A DNA stretch of 64,000 nt from Zanthoxylum bungeanum (taxonomy: Eukaryota > Streptophyta > Magnoliopsida > Sapindales > Rutaceae). Of the stretch, positions 55,401 to 64,000 are shown piece by piece. The notes beneath the pieces are model-generated. The model made no database searches. It was not told the DNA's origin and saw only the letters and a program-made list of their open reading frames with translations. The DNA lies in contig SKCR01041580.1 of assembly GCA_019454045.1 (NCBI GenBank), positions 1 through 64,000 of the forward strand, given 5' to 3'. Both the position numbers and the translations under genes were made by a program. Numbering within the stretch: position 1 is the stretch's first letter; the number at the start of each line of letters is the position of its first letter.

Positions 55401-56870
55401 TCGAATCTAAGGCTGAAACCTAAAATCCATTTTCCAAGTTCATTTTAAGTTTACTACATCAATCTTATTGGTGATCAGCAACAAGAAGCATTAAGCTTAA
55501 GATTCAATAAACAAACTAAAGAATTACACAATATATAATTAAATCAATTATTAAGTATGTGAATATTGTGTTTCATCACATCCCTAGAATAAAAATAAAA
55601 TGCCTGGGGTTAGGGGATCCACATTTAATATTTCATATCTAGGAATCTCACTTATTATAATATATAAATTATTTTATGTTCTACTTTCTCAGGAATTAAT
55701 AATTTAAACATTTAAAACCATCCATATAGGCGGTAATCCATTTAGTCCAACTACACTAGCCATATAGGCGGTAATTATCTGTCACATAAAGACTAGCCAT
55801 ATAGGCGGTAAAGTAATTTATATTTAAACCGACCATATAGGCGGTAATAAAGTTTGCCATTAATTAATTCGGTTAAATTATAATTTAATTATTATAATTA
55901 AGTGAGATTAACCTAGATAATTATATTAAATGTTTCACCTTTTACCCCAACGAAAATTTAACTGAAAAACATAAAAGAAATGAAAAATAAAATATTAAAA
56001 TTAAATTAAAAATAAAAAGACATAATTTAATTATTGCAATAATTTATAAAAATAGATGCAATCCTTAAAGACTAGGAAAAATCCTAAGGAAAGCACGAAA
56101 ACAAATGAGGTTGAAATGGCTTCAATTTATAGGCATCTGGACAGGCCCCCGTCGCGACGCGGCAACGTGTTGACTGGTCAAACACATGTGGAATTGTTGA
56201 CTTACTGATGTGGCACGCGGCTTTAACTGTTGACTACTGACGTGGCACGCTGTTTCTGTCAGCATAATGAAATGGTGACACGTGGCACTTGACAGATTTC
56301 GATCCACTGATAAGCTGACACGTGGCGATCGGTGATTGGCTGTTGATGACGTGGCGACACATGGCTCGGTGACTCCGTTGGATGCTGACATGGCTGACAC
56401 GTGGGCGACACGTAGACGACCCGTGGCTGACACATGTCATGCGGTTTATACGGCTGAATAGGAAGCTGACACGTGGCATGCGTATTGTCGGCACCATGGG
56501 ATTGTGACATGTGGCACGATATACATTAGCAGATCTGCTCTGATATTGACACGTGGCAGACGCATGTTAGTACGGCACATTTTAGCAAACTTCTCAGATT
56601 GTGACACGTATCCCCAGCGTAGGTTAGCATGAAGCGGCACACGTTAGACGTCGCAACGCCAAAGCTTGTGCGTCGCGATGCGACAAATTACCAAATTGCC
56701 ATTTTTTGTCATTTTTCTCTGTTTTGGCCCCAAATCGCTTCCAATGCTTCCCAAACTTTATTTATCTACAAAATAACACAAAACACATCAAAACATTCAC
56801 AAAACACAAGAAACTATACAAAATATTAGGTTAAATGAGTGGGAAATAGTGATATAATTACCACTCATCA
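55401..56870 (-). repeat. Partial 5' LTR of the GTACT element
   Basis: Matches 36958-38457 with scattered changes. The 535 bp equal to 36423-36957 are missing. Contains the CCATATAGGCGGTAA repeats and CACGTG at 56279, 56319, 56398, 56470 and 56550. Confidence 0.85.
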
Positions 56871-56875
56871 GTACT

Positions 56876-57200
56876 TGACGCGTGTCATCTGAGGCGAGAC
56901 CATAGGATATAGGTGTACCTGAGCGTTGATGATGTCTATCGATTGAACCAAACGAATGCCATGTTGTGAGATTGACTCTAATGAGCCATTGGGGATGTTC
57001 CCAGTTGAAAGAACTTGATGAAGTTCAGGATCATGAACTTGACTCTACATGAGCCATTGGGGATGTACCCAGTCGACTGAACAAGTTTGAAGGTCATGTT
57101 AATCACCACTCTACTGACCAAAGGACCAGTGGAGTCTTTAATATCTTCTAGACCAGATGGAGGCCAGGTCTTCATTTGACTCGACATGAGTCTATGAAGT
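56876..57200. other. Host DNA right of the GTACT element
   Basis: Continues the sequence interrupted at 36422. It starts the GACCAGATGAAGG-type repetitive text; no gene. Confidence 0.5.
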
Positions 57201-57204
57201 ATGT

Positions 57205-57700
57205 CATCGGTCGACTGAACCAGATGAAGGTTCTGGATATTATTCATACGACATTGTCATTTGGACTGAGACTAGTCCAGGTCTTCGTTTGACTCGACAT
57301 GAGTCTATATGGGATTTCCCATGTCGACTAAACCAGATGATGGTTCAGGGTATTATTCATACGACATTGTCGTTTGGACTAAGCTTAGTCAAGGTCTTCA
57401 TTTGACTCGATGTGAGTCTATGAGGGATGTCCCCTGTCGGCTGAACCAGATGATGGTTCAGGAGTTAATTCATATGACATTTTCGTCTGGCCTGAGAGTA
57501 GTCCAAGTCTTCATTTGACTCGACGTGTGAGTCTATGAGGGATGTCCCTTGTCTACTGAACCAGATGATGGTTCAGGAGTAATTATATGACATTGTCGTC
57601 TGGCTGGCCTGAGAGTAGTCAAGGTCTTCATTTACCGACGTGAATCTATGAGGGATGTCCCCTGTCGACTAAACCAGATGAAGGTCAGGATAATCTTCAT
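57205..57700. repeat. Tandem repeat array, ~113-bp unit
   Basis: CTGAACCAGATGATGGTTC-like words recur near 57215, 57329, 57441, 57556 and 57668 (spacing 112-115 bp). Each is followed by TTCATACGACATTGTCGT-like and TTCATTTGACTCGAC-like text. Confidence 0.8.
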
Positions 57701-58038
57701 ACTATGGGTCAAAGGACCAGGGAAGTCTTCAATATCGTCTGGACCAGATGAAGGCCAGGTCTTGAACTTTACTCTACATGAGCCACATGGAATATTCCCA
57801 ATCGACTGAACCAGGTGAAGGTCAAGCTAATCTCCACACTACTGGTCAAAGGACCATGAGAGTCTTCAATGTATCCCCATACCACGGGTCAATGGACCAG
57901 AGGAGTCTTCAAATCGTATAGACTTGATGAAAGTCTATGAAGGTCTCAACTCCACTAGTCTTGATGAAGGTCCAATGGAGGCTATGGTCGACTGGACCTG
58001 ATGAAGGTCTAGGAGGGTCTTCACTTCTCTCTCTACAA

Positions 58039-58330
58039 TCCTCACTCTACGAGACCTGACAAAGGTCAATGAGGGTCTTCATTCCTTATTTTACAACCTC
58101 ATTCTACAAGACCTGACAAAGGTCAGTGAGGGTCTTCATTCCTCATTCTACAATCCTCACTCTACAAGACCTGAAAAAGGTCAGTGAGGGTCTTCATTCC
58201 TCATTCTAAAATCCTCACTCTACAAGACCTGACAAAGGTCAATGAGGGTCTTCATTCCCCATTCTACAATCCTCACTCTACAAGACCCGACAAAGGTCAA
58301 TGAGGGTCTTCATTCCTCATTCTACAAGAT
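58039..58330. repeat. Tandem repeat array, ~60-bp unit
   Basis: Five copies of AAGACCTGACAAAGGTCA, each with GAGGGTCTTCATTCCTCATT and CAATCCTCACTCTAC. Units are nearly identical, so the array expanded recently. Confidence 0.85.
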
Positions 58331-58337
58331 TATATAT

Positions 58338-59080
58338 GTAGTGTCGAATGGGATCTTTAATGAGTGCCAAGCTTCACATGGTAGTGTCGACTGAGATTCT
58401 TACCAAGTGACAAACTTCACACGTGTAGTGTCGACTGAGATCCTTAACAAGTACCAAGCTTCACATGTGTAGTGTTGAATGAGACATCCTCCTCACATTG
58501 AGTCTCCATATATGTAGTGTCACTTGAGACATCTTCCTCATGCCAACTCTTCATACACGTAGTGTCGACTGAGATATCCTCCTCATGCCAACTCTTCATA
58601 CACGTAGTGTCGATTGAGACATCCTCCTCATGCCAACTTTTCACACACGTAGTGTCGACTGTGACATCCTCCTCATGCCAACTCTTCATATACACATGTC
58701 GCCTGAGATATCCTTCTCATGCTAACTCTTCATACACGTAGTGTCGACTAGGACATCCATGCCAAGTCTTCATTTGTATAGTGTCGACTGAGACATCCTC
58801 CTCATGCCAACTCTTCATATATGTAGTGTCGACTAGGACATCCTTCTCATGGCCAACTCTTCATAACATAGTGTTCGACTGGGACAATCCATGCCAAGTC
58901 TTCATTTGTGTAGTGTCAACTGAGACATCCTCCTCATGCCAAGTCTCTATACGTGTATTATCGACTGAGACATCTTCCTCATGCCAAGTCTCATTACATG
59001 TAGTGTCGACTGGGCGTTTGCTTCATGCTGAGTTTTCATACACGAGTGGTCGACTGTGACATCCTTGCCAAGTCTTAATA
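58338..59080. repeat. Minisatellite, ~45-bp unit
   Basis: About 15 copies of GTAGTGTCGACTGAGACAT, followed by CCTCCTCATGCCAACTCTTC. Units near 58515-58690 are exactly 44-45 bp and almost identical; units at both edges are diverged. Because 45 is a multiple of three, both strands stay open for 70-90 codons (for example minus strand 58444-58695, repeating MKSWHEEDVSVDTTC). Confidence 0.87.
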
Positions 59081-59179
59081 TATGTAGAGTGGGGCTGATG
59101 GATATTCCCAATGTAAGACATTGCTTCGTCGTATGGGGTGAATGGTAGGAAAAATGATTAAACTGGAAGGAGGCACCTT

Positions 59180-61165
59180 TGTTAGACATTATGACCCATA
59201 GCGTCACTGTTTTGTAAATGATATTGTATTATTGTACAAAATTAACTATGTGATAATGAAATTGCCTTTTGCCCTTTTGTAATTTATTTACTTTGATATA
59301 TAAATGGCGAAAGTCCATATGATTAATTCCGTATTGAGATGATATGAGACAGTATCAATACATAAAGGTTTAAATCATTAAATATCCCTAGTCGGAGTAT
59401 TATCGAGATCGGACATCGATAATGCGGAATAGACTAGTATTGCACTTGTGCATGTTGTGAGGGCACAACGGCATAGTTCTCATATATTTAAGTATAGGAT
59501 ACTTATGCAAGTGCGATAGGAGGTTGTGTTTTACCGATGGTACGGAAAACAGCTTCGCTCTGGATAGACCCCGCGGAATCCCATTGGTAGTATGTCTGCG
59601 TGTCTATGGGAGGCCGCATCAGGGTAGGTGTATATGGTCTTAACCTGAGACTTGCATCGCTAGTACTTGCGACAATAGGTAAACTTTGGTTTTGGTGGTT
59701 GGGGGACCTTAACTGGTTCTGTGTTCACCTCTTCTGGGTTTATCAGGAATCGTAGTGCACTGGGTGTGATGTCAAGATGGAAGTGTCACTTCAGACATAT
59801 GGAGTTGATGATCACGCAGGATACAGAACTAGTGCTCTATAAAAGGTTGCAACCGTCGGGACAATATGACTAGGTCAGTATTGCCCGATTTAAAGAGACT
59901 AGTTGCTTGATGTCCGATATATGTTTCGTACGGGGCAGACACATTTCCAGCCCCAGGCCTAACATGTGATCGTCCGATACTGGATCGATGTACGCAATAC
60001 TACGGTATACTACGCTTGATATAGATCTAATATTCCAGTAAGAATATTTCTGGAGAATTGGGTAGGCATGGCGCTTTGCTAGAAGCCAACCTTGTCTTGT
60101 AAATCGGTAAAAACGTAGTACGAGGTACGTACGTGTTTGGATTATCCAACGACCGTATTTACTGCCAACATATCCGGAGATCTCTTGGGTCGCTTCCTGA
60201 AGATTCACCTATGATGTTTGATTCGAACTTTATTAATCTTGGATTAATAACGGAGAAACTTTCTATCTTGGATAAAGAGATTGGAGAGAGAGAGAGAGAG
60301 ATCGATAATTTGGAATTAATCGATAAAATAATATATTCGATATATTATTAAACGAAATTAGATTTCGACGCGGAATTAAAATCGGATTTTAATTCGGGCA
60401 AACGAATTAATTTAGAATTAATTCATTAGCGAACTGAATAGTAATTTCGCAAGGCGTAATTATTTAATTCACGTCGCGACGGAAATTCGTTAATTCGGAA
60501 TTAACGAAACCGAGCCCGAAAGTGTTTGCGGACACATTCGTATTTTGAATCGAGTGATATCCGCAAATCACATCGCGATATCTCATTACTTAATACGAAT
60601 AGATGGTGGATGTATCTAGTCACCTTTGAGGGATGATACATTGTCTCTAATCTCAAAGTGTGGTAATGATGGCAAATGATGGATTTCATTTTGGAGGGAA
60701 AGCCATGCACGGTTTTGAAGGATTTTTTGCATTAAAAAATTCTTTTGGTATTAGATATCATATCACTTTTCATTTCCTTTGTCTCTCACGGTTTTTGGCA
60801 TGCAAAGGGAACAAAATTAAAAGTGAAACACTCTCCTCTTCTTTCTCTCTTGCTCACGCCGTGAGCTGCACATACAAGGCAGAAAATTGTTTTCTCATTC
60901 TCCATTTTTGCTAGCAAAGCAAGGAATCAAAGGAGGTGATAGGGAAACCACCTTGGAGCTTGGAATACACAAAGCTTGGAGCTTTCAACTCTTTTCTCCT
61001 CTTGGCCGAAACTTCAAGGATCTTGGAGCTTCAACCTTTGTTCATCTTTTCATCACAAAAGCTTTGTAAGTATGATTCCGCCATGCTTCAAGTTTATTAT
61101 ATATATTCATTTTGTTGTATTTCATATGCTTAATCTTTCCTTGGGACTAATTATAGTAACCAACA
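59180..61165 (+). repeat. 5' LTR of copia D
   Basis: TGTTAGACAT start, CCAACA end, 1986 bp. Contains a (GA)n run near 60283-60302. Confidence 0.9.
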
Positions 61166-61166
61166 A

Positions 61167-61181
61167 TGGTATCATTGAGCT
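61167..61181 (+). promoter_or_regulatory. tRNA primer-binding site of copia D
   Basis: TGGTATCATTGAGCT, one base after the LTR; variant of the initiator-Met tRNA site. Confidence 0.83.
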
Positions 61182-63361
61182 ATGTTTAAGCATGAAATAT
61201 ATTAGGTTAAAATTTGGGTAAAATTGATTGAAGCATGTTCTTGTGAAATTTGATGAATGAGTATGCTTACATGTATATAGAATGATATTATATGGAATCA
61301 ATTTTGAGAAAAATGCATTGGATGATTTTTCCCCAAAAATGTAACCTTGGCCGAATGGGTATGAACATTGGATGTGTTGGAATTTTTTGTGTACAAGATC
61401 ATTGGATGACTTAAAACGTATACGGGACGTAGATTAGTGATTCAATCGGATTGAAAAACAAATCGACACAAAAATCTCACTTGGCCGAATACTAATGGAC
61501 ATGAAAATGGACTTGATTTTTGTTCAAATTAATGTTGGACATATGTTTTGAACATAGATGATTAATAAATTAAATTGGTATTTTGAAATATTTGGTTTAA
61601 TGTATTAATCTTGGTTTTACACTTTAATTAATTGAATTTTAAAATTTGGAATATTGAAATTTAAATTAATGGGCTTAATTGTTAAATTGGGCTTGTAATA
61701 TTATATTTGGGCATAATGGGCTTGGTTGGGCCAAGTAGATTTGGGCCAAAAGGATTGGATCCAATTTGGGCCTAAATCACTCCATTAAGTCCAAATGTAG
61801 TATAATGGGCTTTAAAGTTTAATTGGGCCTTATGGGCTTGAAATTGATTTGTGGCATTTAAGGGTGATTCCTTATTTGGGCTTGGTAATTGGGTTTGACC
61901 CACATTGACCAAAGCCCAAGCCTTAATAAATCAATTGAAAGCCCATCGGACTTTAATTAAACAAACATTGGATGTTAGTTGGGCTTTGAGACCCAATTAG
62001 ATTAGATTTAGAATCTAAGTCTTTAAAGCACATTAAAAGTGTAAACATTTAATTTGGAATTAAATAATTGAATTAGTATTGAATACGAATTAAATTAGAT
62101 TTAATAAGTAGTTCGATATAATTCGTGAATTCGTACCTTATGTACTTATTCTCAAACGAGTTGGACTCGCGCAAAATCAAAACCGTTGTTTGAACATTGG
62201 ATGATCATTTAAACAAAGACTAATTAATTGGATTAGATTGGTTGTAAAAGCATGTCTTGTTTGAATATATATGTATGTGATGAATGAATAGTGTATATCG
62301 GATGGATATTAGAAGGGAAAGGGTAATTTTAGAAATTATTGTAAATTTAGAATTTATAAATTGGACCTGCGTGTCCAGCCTTATCTCTTTTATCTCTTTG
62401 TATTCTCTTCTCACCTAATTCCCCTCAATGCAAATGAGGTTTCTCTTATTGTATTATGTAATTGGGTAGTAGTAGAATAGTGCTAGCGGGGAGAGGAAAG
62501 GGAGTGATTTGTTCTAGGAACAAGTTGTGTTATATATCCATCCGTATATCACTATTAATTTACTTTACGCGCTTTATGATGTTTTAGAAGCATGCTTAAG
62601 GGTGTATGTTGATGAGACCTAACAAAGATAATAAATTGGTTGCCAATTACGCAAAAATCCCTCAATCTATATTAAGCGATTATCCTTCCATTGAATGATT
62701 CTTGTTCAAGATCCGATTGGCATTGGTTTGTTGGCCAAAGTCAAGACCTTGTCAATTAGGATGTACTTGAATCATGAGAGTTTTGTTCCACATCGGTGTC
62801 TTGTCCAAGTTGTGATTTGTTGGCCAAAGTCAAGATCACTTCTTGTCCAACGACATTGATTACGAAACTATCCTTGTCAATGGGTCCCGCTTAACTGGAA
62901 TCATTAGGTTTGTTGTGCCAAAGCCAAGGCCTAGATGATTCGGAGGATATGGTTAGAAAATGTATTAGATACATTGGCATACGCAATATGTTTAGGACTT
63001 GGATGTCCACCTAACCGGATCTAGGAATTGGATTGGATCCAATTGATCTGTGAGATCTACCTAGTTAAATAGCATACAGCTTGTTGGCCAAAGTCAAGGT
63101 TGTGTGTTATTTAACGGGATCCTAGCCCACTAGGAAATAGGATTTCCCGAGTTCTCAACAGAGGGTTAGAGACTTGATGAAAATAGTGGGAGGCTAGTAT
63201 GTGAATTTGCAATTTCATTCAGATACTTTGCCTTACGCGTTCTTCAAAATTATTTCGTCTATTTATTATAATTAGTTGGACTAATACATTGTTATTTTTT
63301 TGTAACAGTTTGACTGTACCCACTTTATCGTTAACTAGATAGTTGGACTATCGTAGTTAAG
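61182..63361 (+). other. Leader of copia D
   Basis: Noncoding, colinear with the leader of A. GGCCAAAGTCAAG at 62733, 62822 and 63086; hairpins at 63121-63134 and 63133-63147. Confidence 0.75.
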
Positions 63362-64000
63362 ATGGCAGGCAAGGAAATGTCCGAGATATCATCATGGGTG
63401 ATAATGTCTTTAAGGGCACAAACTTGCTGACTGGGAAATGAACCTGAGGATAGTCCTTGGGGCTGAGAGGATGCTGTACACTATACAGACACCTCTCCCG
63501 CCTAAGCCCACTGACCCACTTGAGCTGGAGTTATGGAAAACTCACAGTGATGATTGTGACACAGCTCAGGCTGTTATGTTAGCTTCGATGACTCAGCACT
63601 TTCGTCGCCAGAATAGGGACTTGGATCCTTATAATATGATGGCTAGACTGCGAGATCTCCACCGCACCAATAAGCGGATGGAGAGGTATGAGTTGGTGAA
63701 GAAACTCTTCCGCGCCCGAATGACTGATGGCGCATCAGTTGAGGCCCACGGGACTCAAATGATCGCCGATATTGATGAGTTGGCCAATATGGGAATAGTC
63801 TTGGAGGCTGAGCTGACTGTGGATTTGATCTTACAATCGCTTCCCGATACTTGGAAACAAATCATAATCAACTATAAGTTGATGGACACGGATGACTCTC
63901 TTGGAGAGCTGTTATCCGTCTTGAAGGAGTCTGAAAAAGAACTCCTAAAAGGGGGCAAGCGCGAGGCGCACTATGCATCGACCTCTCAGGGGCCAAAGGC
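63362..64000 (+). pseudogene. Gag of copia D, frameshifted, cut by the window end
   Basis: Aligns with A gag from its ATG. Relative to A it has a 1-base loss within the first 15 bases and another near 63422 (AACTTGCTGAC against AACTTTGCCGAT). After that one frame stays open to the window end, with RYELVKKLFRARMTDGASVE, ELTVDLILQSLPDTWKQ and KGGKREAHYAST. The zinc knuckle would lie beyond base 64000. Confidence 0.83.

Larger units (their letters stand above)
36423..56870 (-). mobile_element. Minus-strand LTR retrotransposon (GTACT element), interior mostly replaced
   Basis: A complete LTR (36423-38457) and a partial LTR (55401-56870) lie in the same orientation. The outer borders carry a perfect 5-bp duplication GTACT (36418-36422 and 56871-56875). 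On the minus strand the LTR starts TGATGAGTGG and ends CCGGTCA. Next to the complete LTR the minus strand reads GGTTTGAGGGTG, a polypurine-like tract, so this is the 3' LTR and the element is on the minus strand. Only about 520 bp of its interior remains (38458-38978); the rest is copia B with nested A. About 535 bp at the 3' end of the 5' LTR is missing at the copia B junction (55400/55401). It may be a gypsy element; no domain is left to prove it. Confidence 0.78.
59180..64000 (+). mobile_element. Copia element D, left part (runs off the window)
   Basis: 5' LTR 59180-61165, primer site 61167, leader to 63361, gag from 63362 to the window end. The left flank is ACCTT (59175-59179); its partner duplication must lie outside. 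It belongs to the same family as A-C and is nearer to A in gag. Confidence 0.87.

Noticed and set aside
58338..59080. CRISPR-like array
   Set aside because: Repeats are contiguous 45-bp units without unique spacers, in a plant genome; this is a minisatellite.

Overview
The window looks like nuclear DNA of a flowering plant, most likely a eudicot. It is AT-rich, its genes contain introns, and the two host genes match plant families: a phytochrome-interacting bHLH factor and a 26S proteasome ATPase. I cannot name the species. Both host genes lie in the first 8.5 kb; nearly everything after that is transposable-element DNA.

Layout. (1) 1-2196, + strand: the 3' part of a PIF1-like bHLH gene, whose first exon(s) lie outside the window. 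(2) 4358-8469, - strand: a complete six-exon gene for proteasome regulatory ATPase RPT2 (446 aa), convergent with the first; its last intron carries a Ty3/gypsy-like fragment. (3) 8660-10412: a decayed Mutator-like DNA transposon with ~100-bp inverted ends and a 9-bp target duplication. (4) about 11000-14758: a 5'-truncated L1-type LINE. (5) 16073-30247: a solo copia LTR (duplication CAAGC) split by a second LTR-type insert (17236-29490), itself split by a 9.9-kb minus-strand copia element C (18918-28857). (6) 30382-35684: LTR or leader DNA of other retroelements, with a 0.52-kb direct repeat. (7) 36423-56870: a minus-strand LTR retrotransposon (duplication GTACT), most of whose interior was replaced by copia B (38979-55400), which is interrupted by copia A (43825-53856, duplication CCTAG). 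(8) 56876-59179: three successive tandem-repeat arrays. (9) 59180 to the end: 5' LTR, leader and start of gag of copia D, which runs off the window.

The solo LTR and copies A-D belong to one copia family with ~2-kb LTRs (B's LTR is shorter) and a ~2.2-kb leader between the initiator-Met primer site and gag. Copies B and C share the same gag deletion and the same stop codons in integrase and reverse transcriptase. They therefore probably descend from a parent that was already defective and was moved in trans. All four copies keep a leader block with three spaced GGCCAAAGTCAAG motifs and two hairpins, one showing a compensatory base change in D. This protein-defective lineage with a preserved candidate cis-acting RNA signal is the most interesting thing in the window. 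Other points worth a look are a G-box (CACGTG) array in the LTRs of the GTACT element and a 45-bp minisatellite that stays open as a 15-residue repeat.

All alignments and divergence estimates were made by eye.
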